From Adiantum capillus-veneris (taxonomy: Eukaryota > Streptophyta > Polypodiopsida > Polypodiales > Pteridaceae): a DNA stretch of 64,000 nt. Made by a program: the position numbers and the translations under genes. Shown piece by piece: positions 46,960 to 58,300 of the stretch. Location: assembly GCA_014529385.2 (NCBI GenBank), contig CM043944.1, forward strand, positions 92,787,476 to 92,851,475, read 5' to 3'. The first letter of the stretch is position 1; every line of letters starts with the position of its first letter. The notes under the pieces are model-generated. The model made no database searches. It had not been told where the DNA came from and saw only the letters and a program-made list of their open reading frames with translations.

Positions 46960-47869
46960 CTAATTTGGAGCAGGAGTATGCTACTGTGCGACTTGGCACA
47001 TCAGATCCCAATGCTGCAGATCAGCTACAAAGCATTGGGTGCAAGGCAATCAACTTATGGGTTGATGGCCACATTTATCCAAGTGATCCAACGACCGACT
47101 AATGCACCACTACCCTTTCGTAATGTCACTGAGCTTCTGTGTTTTATTGGAGATGGAAGAGGCGGACTGTTTGGCTACTGATGGAGATTGTATTCAGCTT
47201 TTGTCAATGAAAGGGAAGCAAGTCAACATCTCTTGGCTACCTATTCATCCTACAAGAGAAGTCTGTGAAAGATCTATAGCAAGTTAGGGAGGAAGCCAAC
47301 AAGAAGATGAAGCAACTGAACAATGAGATGGCGAATCTCAATGAAAAAGTACAGTAACAGAAAAAAGAGCAGGAGCGCTGACAATTATCTTCAACTACAA
47401 CACACTTCACGCAATATGCATCGGCGAATCAATCATCTCACACACATTCCCCTCGGCTACCACATTCGTAAGCGCAAGAGACAAGCGATGTCCTTGCTAT
47501 CCTCAAGTGGTGGAGCTCGAAAGAAACATGTCCATCAAACTCGATAAGAATACTGATGCAAGATTTTGATTTTCTATATGTTCTACAAGTTTGTGTAACG
47601 GTAATTCAATATGCAGAAACTTGGCTCGAATGATGATGAGAATTGATCCCTATGCTCAAACAATCGAACGTGCTCTGCTGCAGCATATCATCAAGCCAAA
47701 GGAGTTGGTTGAGCTACTAGATGATCCATCCAACGCTGGCATTGCTAATGTTTTGCAGCAAAAGTATTTCAGTCAGCTAAAGAACATTGTGTCGCCTCAA
47801 GAGATGATGGAGGTGTTTGACAGTGCAAGAAATATGGGGTCTCAATGGGCCTCTTTGATTAGAAGCTGA
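46960..47869 (+). pseudogene. Unidentified broken ORFs
   Basis: Not recognised. One frame gives YATVRLGTSDPNAADQLQSI then GCKAINLWVDGHIYPSD before stops. A later part looks coiled-coil (REEANKKMKQLNNEMANLNE, near 47,300). The best open frame (47,591-47,869, 92 codons) ends FDSARNMGSQWASLIRS. The pieces read like one decayed protein, possibly from a mobile element, but no domain supports that. Confidence 0.3.
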
Positions 47870-48189
47870 TTAAAATTTGGCCAATTAGGTGAGAGGAGGG
47901 ATATCCCCTAGTCCCTATAAAAATATAGTTGTGTCATGGGCTTGTCCCCCCTTTTAGTGGTTTTGCAGGTCAAATACCAACTAGGTGGCCATCTTTGGTG
48001 GTTTTCTTTTGTGGAAAAGGACCCGCATTAGAGCTATAAGGACAAGATCAATTTTGAAATCGCAGGCCATCAACTAGGGGTCGACTTCAACTACACACGT
48101 GGCTTAAGCTGATTGCAACAGAGTTAAGGACTGGTGCTTGGTATTGAAAGCATTGCAATCAAGCCAAATATAGGCGGGCTGGCGTATTC

Positions 48190-48350
48190 ATGCTCGCCAA
48201 TCAGAGCGCGCCACTTGGGCATCCAATTTCGACTGGTCAGGACTACCATTGAAGGCAGCATACAGAGCCGCATATTAGATGGGTTGGCAGCATTCAAGGT
48301 CGCAAATCAGAGCGTGCCACCTCAGCATCCAATTGAGCATGGTCAGGGAG
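48190..48350 (+). repeat. Imperfect ~106-bp duplication containing CAAT-like motif
   Basis: gccaatcagagcgcgccac then gcatccaatt at 48,196 and gcaaatcagagcgtgccac then gcatccaatt at 48,302, each ending ggtcagg. A TATA-like string (ttgtataaaag) lies at 48,741. Confidence 0.7.
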
Positions 48351-49233
48351 ACTGAGCATACCACATGTGGAGGTAGTTAATGTACGCAAGCCTGCTTCAG
48401 GAAGCCACGCATTCAGCGTCATACCCTAATTTTAAAGATCAACTAAGTATAAAATTCAAAACATAGCCAATCAAAAATGGCCATGACTTGTTCTCGGAAT
48501 AGAACATGTCCTCAAAATCCCAAAACGATTTCTTAAAGATTTCTTGTGGGGCTACTTACATTAAAGAGGGCAATATCATGCATTTAACGGGTGAAACCAC
48601 TATTCAACCTAGGAGTGGTCTTTCTTGTCCCCTAAAGTGTCAGCAATTTAGCCCCTAATCCCTTGAAATTAGGGATCCTTACAAGGCCCATGGAGAGCCC
48701 ATATTTTTCCTAATGAATAAGTTTCAAGGCCTATGAAGCTTTGTATAAAAGTGTCACACTCGGTCACCGGACAAAAGGTTTGTTTTGGTTTCTGCCAACG
48801 CCTTACAGTGTCAGTGTTGCAAAAAAGTGCGCCAATAATGATATTGCAAACTTATTGGGCGGATTTCAATATGTGAAGGATGACATGCCATTAGAAGACA
48901 ACAAATTATTCCGCTACAACGAGTTCAGCAATAATGCCTTGCACTTGAGCAGCTCCACAGAACCATGCTTGGAGAACTATGTGTGTGCAACTCAAAGAAC
49001 GGATGGCCCCAGATGGCCAAGGTAGTGCCACAGGGAGCTATTTCTACCCATAGGATTGTTGCATGAACCTCCAGTACGCATTGCAAACTTATCAACATGG
49101 TATGCGGTCTGCAAAACATTTTAAACAACTTCAACACTTGCTATAGGATACAATTTACTATCGATAAAGTTAAAAAGTGACTACCTCAGTTTCCTCATCC
49201 ATCTCTTCAAGAGTTTTCCTTGTAAGGTTGATG

Positions 49234-49520
49234 CTAGAGCGATCTTATCCACCCATAATGATCAACGGTTTGTGTGGAAGAAAAGCACTTTCCGGATGCT
49301 TTCATAAAATGAGACACATGATTTGATTTCCATAAGTGTATTTGCCACGGTTTGTACCAAATTATGTTCGTTTTCACTAGGGAGGAATGAGAGGCTTGGT
49401 GGGAGACCTTGCTCTTCAAATTCAATTTGAAAGTTGACCTTGTCTTGCCTTCCACTGGGATCTTTCATGCCCGCATAGATAGCGAGCACTGAGAGCGATT
49501 CGTCTTCTCTGAGTACTAGT
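49234..49520 (-). other. Unidentified exon-like ORF
   Basis: The minus frame reads DDIAKTLVLREDESLSVLAI, YAGMKDPSGRQDKVNFQIEF, then ESIRKVLFFHTNR-stop. Composition is protein-like rather than random, but I recognise no family. It may be an exon remnant or a captured gene fragment. Confidence 0.3.
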
Positions 49521-51545
49521 GTCTTTGCAATGTCATCAAGGAATTAGAAGTGACGACCATCCACCACCACTGCATGCAAACGTGTTTAGTGAGGCTCATG
49601 GAGAAACGGAGAACTTCAGCTTGAGGAGAATGCAATAAGCTTGAGGAGGGAAAGGAAGTTCAAACTTCTGTTGCAGAGCTTTGGGGACGGAAAACTGAAA
49701 GGAAGGAAAGAGAAGCAACTCTTGCAAGGTGAAGTGAAGAGAAGTGAGAGATGGTACAGTAGAGAGAGAGGGAGGGAATGATCAGCACGTTTTTGGAGGG
49801 ACCCCTTTTTAGGAGAGAGAGGGGGAGAAACTAACAACCACTAGAGAGAGAAAGTATTGGTTTTTACTCAACTACTTTAAAAAAGTTCATTTTTTTGAAT
49901 TTATAAGAGATTTTCTCTTTGTATTTTATAAAAGAGCACAAGTTTGACCACTTACTTTGAGGGCCTACCATACCCACCATTTCAGTCCACATGGCATCCA
50001 CCCATTTGCCCCTTCCATAATCTCCTTTTTAATCCCATGGAAAATAAAGAGGCCCCCTTAGACCCCATTCCCTTCCTAATGCCTTATTGACAGTATAACA
50101 ATATCTAAGAGTATGGGCGGCCGACCATTGCCTTTAGGTGGCCACTTGACCTAAAATCCTTACAATAATGAAAAGCTAAAAAATACTTGCTAGGTATGTA
50201 CCTCGTACCTGCTTGGCTTGATTATTGTTGTCCTTGACCATATAGATTTATCTTATCGATGAAAAATCTGGAAAGCTTTGCGGAGGAACCATGGCCTAGT
50301 AAAAATGCAAATCCAAAACACAAAAATAGAGAAGCTCCTGTTAGCTTCTCAAGTTGTAATAAGTGGTCGGTCATGCCGAGCACCTTTGCCTAAAACTTGT
50401 CTTAGATATAATAGCAATACCCATTAAATGGTCATGCCATACAGTGGTAAAGCTTCCTCATATCGATATGCTCATAGCATACTCTAGATTGTGGGTAGGT
50501 ATTATACCATAAGGATGAAAAAGGAAGCCTTGCTTCGAACTTTGCCCTTATAGATATGCACATGATGCCACGCATTATGAAAAGTCTCAAGGGTCAACTC
50601 CTAAGTGTTGTACTAAATGTAGTTGTTTATCTTCATTTAGTGCTCATTGCTCAACGATCAAAACATCATCTTGGAGGCCACGTGAACCTTGCTCCAGCAT
50701 AACAAATGACAACTGTATAATTGGAACTAACCAAATAAGGAAAGTGCATTAAAAAATATGCATACCTCATTGTCATGAATCTATTTGCCATGTTGGCCAC
50801 ATGGCCTATGCTTTTGAGCTTCCTTGAACCTCAAACCACAACCAATTTGTCGTCGAGTGCAACTTCCTTCATGGCCCTTTTCTTTGGCGGCTTGAAACTT
50901 TGAATAAATTGACGAAGTAACTTGCCAAAATTTTCTTGCCAAAAGAGAGCGTCGCAGATTGCAAGAAGTTTGCAAGAAGTTCAGAACGACCTCAAACAAA
51001 CATAGCCGTGCTAGTTTTAATAGTACTGAAAGGCCTTGCCTATTTAATCCTATTTTTAAGAGCGCCGAGTCGCACTTGATGCGATTGCAAAAGTACGAGG
51101 TTTAAATTTTATGTAATTGACTAGTGAAGAATCCGTTGAATTGTTGTGAAGGTCAACTTCTGCTCCCAAACAAGGTTGGTGATGATTCTCCTTTCTCGGG
51201 ATGATTTTCCTCGAAGACAGGGTGAATCCCCTCTTCAAAAGGTTAAGGGATTTGGCTATGTGTGAAGGCCAAAACATAAAACTTGAAAAGAAAACAACTT
51301 GAACAACAAGCTATGGTGTTGTCGTCTGTTGCGCATGGAAGAAACCAACCAAACATGCACTGTGTTGCTCACTGTTCCTCCGGCCTATGACAAATTCTGC
51401 TCAACAAGCCGATGCGATCTGGCCGAGTCCAAGAGCTCGCAATTTCATGGAGGTTGATCTTACCCGCGCACTATTAGTCGGAGGTTGATCTTACCCCTTG
51501 ACCGCACGTCCGTCCTGCCCGATCTCACCCTAGGCCTAACCCGAA
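49521..51545. other. No gene recognised; possible copia LTR scrap at 50.04 kb
   Basis: Short ORFs only. The block AAATAAAGAGG...CCATTCCCTTCCTAATG at 50,043-50,083 matches the reverse strand of the copia LTR at 46.05 kb. Toward 51.4-51.55 kb the base composition becomes GC-richer. Confidence 0.4.
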
Positions 51546-51797
51546 GGCACCTATGTCAAATGCAAGCACCCGAATGAGACCCTCATGCACCTGTTCTGGG
51601 GATGTCTGGTAATCAGAGTCTTCACGTGCACAGTCTACAGGTGTGTGTACACACATTTGGACACTCCCTTCTTTAGACACGACCTTCAAATGGGCTCTAG
51701 ATGCATTGAAAACGAGGATCTCTTCATAGTAATATGTATACTAAGAGCTACAATATTGAGAGCAGTTTGGCAGTCCAAAAGGCTAATGCAAAAATAG
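51546..51797 (+). pseudogene. LINE 3' end fragment (RT-associated zinc-binding region)
   Basis: The frame reads GTYVKCKHPNETLMHLFWGC then LVIRVF, with DLFIVICILRATILRAVWQS further on. Plant L1-type LINEs end with a zf-RVT region of the form C-x-x-C/H...ET..HLF..C followed by such a Trp-rich tail. The first Cys is followed by Lys-His rather than a second Cys, so the motif is incomplete. Its right part touches the minus-strand copia scrap. Confidence 0.5.
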
Positions 51798-52781
51798 ACA
51801 ATAGATTCTTGTTTATCCCAGGCACAAAAAGCATATCAAAAAAGTGTGAAGCAACTATTATTAACTACGTTAAGCACAAATTTTCCAGCTTCTTGAACTG
51901 GATAAGAGGCATTCTTCGCATGAGTGACAATATTCTCGTTAGGAACAACATCAAAAAAACGAAACAAGTCACGAGAGGATGTAATATGCTTTGTAGCACC
52001 ACTATCAAAATATCACACATGTAAATATGCAGCCTCAATCATGCATGCATCATGGAGAGAAGGGTCATATTGACATTGTGTACTAACCGCCCATTCTACA
52101 TCACGAACAAAATTTCTAGATTCTACAATGACTGCATTTAAAGAAGATCCACTTTCTTTTTTACATGCCTCTTTAGCCTTTAGCTTAGAATATTTCTTTA
52201 TCAGATGTTTAGAAACTTTGCAATAGATGCAACACAGCTTTTTCTTTCCTTTTTCAACATATCTACCAGATGCATTGCTACTATAGCAAACGTTTGTCAC
52301 AAATGGTAAAAGAGACATTGGAAGTAGTAGCATTGTTATTGCTACCTCTTCTTTGTGCAACAACAAAAGCATAATTAACAACACGTTGCTTAGCCCTTTT
52401 TTTGGACATAGCCTCTTGTAATAGCAAAGAGATCAATGCATCAAACTTAACAGCAAAATCATTGCCCTTCGCAACAAACCTCAAAATAGAAGCGAAAATC
52501 CGTTATGAATCTCGTAATGCATCCAGGTTTGTCTGCACAAATGAATGGTCGAAAATGACCACCTGCAGCAATGAGCTGTTCATTGATATCTTTGATTTCA
52601 TTAAAAAAAAATTCATATCATCTTCCTTATGCATGACTTTTGATTCTAGTTGTTTGCACAGAAATGATATTTTTGCCTCATTGTTGCGAGACACATACAA
52701 GCCAACTAAAATGTCAACCCTGTTTTGCTTTTTTTGTTGAATGAATGTGAGGAGTAATGGTGGTCTTGATAGACAGTGCAA
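51785..52781 (-). pseudogene. Minus-strand copia gag-protease remnant
   Basis: On the minus strand, gag helices (EAKISFLCKQLESKV, 52,690-52,645), a broken knuckle CIYCKVSKHLIKKY (final Cys replaced by Tyr, about 52,235-52,195) and KLKAKEACKKES are followed by the protease site FDSGATKHITSSRDLF (52,010-51,965). FVPGINKNLLSIF follows near 51,825-51,785. Frame changes occur within gag. The element is cut next to the LINE fragment. Confidence 0.75.
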
Positions 52782-53977
52782 TCAATGCATGCACCTACGC
52801 ATCTCTACTATCCAAGCAACCCTATTCAATTGTTGGTAAAACACCACTAGCAGTAGGAGCAAAGCTACTAGAACCTGCAACATCCTCCACATAATTTGTA
52901 TCTATAGAACTCGGGTGTACATCATAATCTTTAATATCAATGTTCCATACTTTTTTAGAAATGTGTACATGCTACATCAAGCCCATAATGGATAGTTGTC
53001 TCCATTCAATTTGTCATCAACTAATAGCATCTCGAAAACAACATTGCTCTCAACTAGTGTGAAAGACTAAACTTGATGTAGAAAATGCCCAAATTGAGTC
53101 AAAATTGAAAGAAATTTATATATGCTATATAGCACACACGAAAACCACAATAAGTTGTAGAAGATCTGTTATGTTGAAATTTGCAATGGAATAAATTTTG
53201 CTCAAAAGGACAAACTTGTATGCATAGTAGCTTTAGTAGTGGAAACGGAGACCAAAATGAGCTCAAATCAAAATTATAAGCACAGCAAGGTCTACAAGCT
53301 ATCCCAAAGTATATGTCAATCTGTTAATGCTTGCCGAGCTCGAATGAAAATTATGCACACCTCTACAAGCTATCCCAAAGTATATGTCGACCTATTAATG
53401 CTTAGCAAAGCTCACCAATCCGGAGGAAATGAGCAAAAGGTTACTGACAACATTGGCAACTACTCAGGAGGATGTGACCTTTTGTGATACTAATTGTTAG
53501 GAAAAAGTTCTCCGATGTTCCTAAGTGTGTTCATACAGATCACTAACATATACATGGTAACAGATATTATCACCTAACGTGCATTGTGGAGGGTGTATAC
53601 TGCTTTGGCTTAAGAGATACTTAAATACAACTAGAATCATTATTATCATCTAGCGGATGTGTAATCTAATTCATGAATTTGTAAAATGAACCTTTGATAC
53701 TATCTTTGGTTTATTAATTTGGCATCCGCATGTATGCCGTAACTATTAGTGGTCAAATCCATACATTCTCTTATCTTTTGAAGAGAAATTTGTAGGATTC
53801 CTTTCTAGGTCAAATTAAAAGGACTTCATGTGCATTATTAGAAGATAGGATCTCCATATGCTATCACATCGTATGTGTATGTATGCGTTTAGTAATTTTT
53901 CTTATAAATGTGTTTTCATGGTTCAAGTTGACCATGAAAGGCACATATGACCTTTCCCTTGCACTCTTATATAAAAT

Positions 53978-54350
53978 ATGGAACATGTCAGTCGCACAAA
54001 GACCTTCCAAGCCTACAGGGTACAACTAGTCTTTCCATTGACAAGTCTAGTGACCAAGGCAAGAAAAAGCTCAGATGCAATTTTTATAAGGAAAAAGTAT
54101 CACACCATTTCACAATGTCCTAAGCTAGCAGCTAACAAGGCTCGTAAGAAAGAGACAAATGCAACTACTGCAGATGCTTTTTTTAATGCAAATTTTGCTT
54201 ATGTTAGGCACAATACATAATGGGCATTTCATGCACATTGGTAACGTGACACTACAGTCATAATTCTGGTGTATATATGGCAATAATTGTAGAAATTGGC
54301 TTTCCATACAGGACAAACTAGTTTCTTCACACCAAGAATGGGACCAGAGC
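53978..54350 (+). pseudogene. Plus-strand copia gag scrap
   Basis: An 80-codon frame with KKYHTISQCPKLAANKARKK then ETNATTADAFFNANFAYV, a degraded zinc-knuckle region. It resembles the KYSKLKAKEACKKESGSSLN part of the minus-strand copia at 52.2 kb, so both belong to one family. A TATA-like ttatataaaatatgg lies just upstream (53,967-53,981), and TGTTAGGAAAAAG at 53,496 could be an LTR start. Confidence 0.45.
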
Positions 54351-55346
54351 AAGCAAGCTTTGAGTGCTAGGAATCATCCTCAGTAAATGCAATATTTCTT
54401 GGTTCTTGCCCATCTTTGGCGGTTAGTCTTATTACAAGGTTCAAGGAGTAGAGGAACTCTCTACAACCATTGGCTGTGAAAGCCTATTCAAAAGTTACAG
54501 TCCAAACAACACTACTTGGCCCTACATCTACCTAACACATTACAGATTGTCTCCGGAATTTTGTGCTACTTTGTCCAGATAGGGTTCTATCAATGGCCAG
54601 CATGGGCTAAAACTGCTCCATAATTAAATTTACCAAACAATTTGGTTCCCACTAGTGCCAATGACCTTTGGAAATAGCTTAATTATACAAAGACCAAAAA
54701 ATTGACCCACAATGTTGAAGAGAGATCTGCCATTCAATAAGTTTAGAACAACAGCTTTCAGAAACTTAACTCGTGCATAAAGATACAAAGCAAACTTTCA
54801 ACATAAAGTGCAAAAGAGAGCCCTGCATGACACCTTGCTGAGGTACGGTCTCCAAGGAAAAACATGTTAACTTTGAACGCATACGTAAAACATTTTAAGG
54901 CAATATATTTGGAAACCAGCCCAAAACTTGCTAGACTCGGGAAAAACTCGACGTATCAAACCCTGAGCCCTCCACTCACAACTAAGTCATGAACAAGGGA
55001 CCGGGACAACCTGCAAGACATACCAATTCTATTCAACTGCTGCATTTTCAGTATCAACACATTGATCTGATTGTCTGACAGCATCAGTAGAAAGCACAGA
55101 AATCTCCTCCCAAAGAATTGGAGATACCCTTCAGCACATAAGAAGAGAAGGATCAACTGACTGCCCCCACATATGTTCACAAGTCGAGTTGCTACGAGAG
55201 TATTAAACAGAACTATAGAGGACTGCCACCCTTTACAAAATGTTAAAACCCTCTCAAGTTGAGGTAAAAAATTTCCTACTAGCAAAAAAATTATAAATGA
55301 ACAGATTGCAAACAGCAAGCTGTTACACAGACTTCGCTGGGATGGC
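54351..55346. other. 3' flank of the SRL1 gene, including its 3' UTR
   Basis: No separate gene. The part next to 55,346 should be 3' UTR of the minus-strand SRL1 gene. No poly(A) site could be fixed. Confidence 0.4.
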
Positions 55347-58300
55347 CTATCGCCACGTGGAATTACCACCAAGACGAATAACATCCTCCCCAGTTGTGTC
55401 CTTTGCACGGTAACTATTGTCATTATCCTCATTGCTTTTGGCAGTAGCATCTCCGTACATATCACGCAGCTTAGCCAGATTGGTCGAAACTTTGGGAGGG
55501 CTCTTCGACCTTTGCACATCAACACTACCACTTCTACCAAATTTCGGAGGACTACTGCTTCGGCTGTGATAGACCCGCCCTCGTGGACTGCGGCTCCGAC
55601 TTCTATGATCTGATCGCCTATCCCTATCTCTGTATCTGTCCCCATCCCTACCTCTTTCTCGAAACCGATCCCTCTCGTTTTCACGGTCCCTGTCCCTATC
55701 ACGGTGCTCCCTATCCCTGTCACGATCTCTGTCTCTGTCTCCATCTCTCTCTCTTCGAGAATCATACTCTCTGTCTCGATCCTTCCTCCTTCCATCCCGG
55801 TCATAATCTCTGCTACGCTCATGCTCCCTGTCACGATCCTTGTCCCTGTCTGCCGGTCTTGACCTTTCCCCGTCACGATCCCTCCCTCTGGATCGTTCAT
55901 GGTCCCTGCTCTTGTCAGTCTCTCGATCATCCCCATTGTGATGTGCTGAATCCCGTGGAGGAGGAACATTTCGACGAACAGGTGAGGAGTCTCTTGTAGA
56001 GGCTCTATGGGGAGCACGTTGTCCAAAAGAAACAGAAAGCGAAGCTTTCACAGATGGAGGCCTTCTGGCTGTATCATCAGCTGCATGACGGCCACCTGTA
56101 CCTGTTACACCTGCAGAGCTTGTTGGAAGCTTTAACCTCTCCAAGTGAGAGGATATCTGCCGAAGTATAGGGACTGGTATGCGGGGGAGAAGCGTGTCAA
56201 AATAGTACTGCAAATATATATCTGTTATTATGTTTTTCTGAGAAATAGTACTGCAAAAAGTACTCTTTTGTCAAACCCAACTGAAAGCACACCATACCAC
56301 AATGCGCACCTGATCGAGGAGCAGGTCGCGAATATAGACACCCATAGTTGTTTTCTTTCCATTTGATCCGGGTGCAAACTCCTACATGGATGACAGAACA
56401 TATTCATTAAACTCAATATTCACTAGTAATCATCAAAAGCAGCATAACAAAAAAATATAAGAGGATATGTAGGTCCTCATGGAGTCCTTTGCTCCCTTCT
56501 AGCCTTGCACTTCTTTCTTTCTTAAAATATACATAAAGACAATTACCTCATCATCCTTCACATATTGCTCATACCATCCCCACAGAGTCTTTGGATCTCC
56601 AACATAGCGCAAATACAAAAAACCCACCTGAAACGAGCATGGAGACAATTTAAGAATTCACATAACTCTGGGTTCAGATATCCAGCACATATACAGCTTC
56701 TGAGCAATGACGCTCAACCAATACGAGTAGCAGGATGACAAATTACCACAGAAAAGAGGAACTACAACAGCATTAATGAAGAATTAAAATATATAAACAG
56801 GGAGCAGGTCCCCCTGAAGAAGCTTCTATTGACGGCCATTCTAAGCCTACTGACTGACATTCTACTGCCACGCCGGCAAGAGGCCAAAAAACTTTTAACT
56901 TGTCAGTGCTGCAAAACTGCAGTATCACAAAATGAAACCAAAAGAAACAACAGGCAACCAAGAGACCAATGTTTGAACCGTCTCAATGCACAAATTTGTG
57001 ACCACTTCCCAAGCTCCTAGCTTAGCGAAATACTACAAATAAGACAATAACAAATTGCAATTGCCTTGCACACATAATAAAACTGTTCTTTCTTTCAGAA
57101 GGGATGAGTTACTTCCCAATCACGCCAGATTTCTGCGATCAACTACACAATGCATCTCGAAAAAGAAATTACCACTTGAAAAGGTAAAGTCAAAAGCTTT
57201 AGAGCATTAATGAACATTGTAAACCAAGGTTCATTAGCAGCTGCTTTGACTCAGAATTGCCTCCTTTCAAGTGAAAATCCAGAGACCAAAGAATTCTCAT
57301 TACAGCCACACAGATGGATGAGTCAATCCAAGTACAAACACCTTGCAAATCAAAAAGAAAAGGCAAAGCTACTCAAAACAGAAACTGATAACCTTAGAGA
57401 ACAAATGAAGCCCCAAAAACATCTTACAAAGCTCATAGAAACTCATAATAGGTCAAATAAGCAAGAGGTTGAATCAAAGCCCAGGGCAGCCTTCAAAGGG
57501 ACCTTTTGCCTGCAAAAGTTCGCAATGCCTAAATTCATGACACTTGGATCTTGCTCTTGAAGGGACACTTGGCTAAATGAATAGGATAAATTACAGCAGT
57601 CCACTTCCATCGTACACAGCTTTTCCAAATACCTAGAATGCACATCCCCACCCATAACCATGGCAGCTTTTTCATGGGTAATATCCCTCTCTTTGGCAAA
57701 TGTAATGAGGCTACATTCTGAAGCCTAAAAAGACATCCAAGATGTCATAATGTGAGAGGTAAAATCATTCCACAATGTGATTCCTGGCCAGATATTGGCC
57801 TGCAGTCACAGAGTTACAAGAGATAAACCTGCACTTCAGATTGGAAAATCGCAGCGGAAAGAGAAAAGAATATTAGGTAAACCATCTACAGAGAGAGGAG
57901 CCGCTGACTGACTCACTGACCTCTGACTATGCCAACCGCTGAACTCTGTCATCGACCCCTTGCTGCTCCAAAGTCTGCTGGTTCAGCTCTGGTAAAGTCG
58001 CCGGTCCCTCTCAAATCACCTTCAGAGAATGTAGTTGTGGAATAAGAGTAAAAGATGTTCTTGAGACTACGCTCTAGCAAGAGAGCTACCTAGGTCTCCA
58101 TGGGCAGAGGCAGTTGCCACACTTTTCGATACCCAACTGTTCTCCTACGACTTGGCTTTCTCCGCCGGACTTCATTCGAGGAGTATTTTGCTAGAAAGCC
58201 TGACGACCCTCATTTTCAAATTTTTGGAGGTGATGCCTATGTGAGTAATGACTATGTCCATATTCCAAAGAAGTAAAAGGGGGAAATATGACTCAAAAGT

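Noticed and set aside
54956-56026. 356-codon minus-strand ORF overlapping the last SRL1 exon
   Set aside because: It is the alternative frame of the Arg/Asp-rich exon, whose repetitive codons keep other frames open. The SRL1 frame has family motifs and matching splice sites.
57210-57560. 116-codon plus-strand ORF in SRL1 intron 1
   Set aside because: No domain, antisense within an intron, and length expected by chance in this composition.
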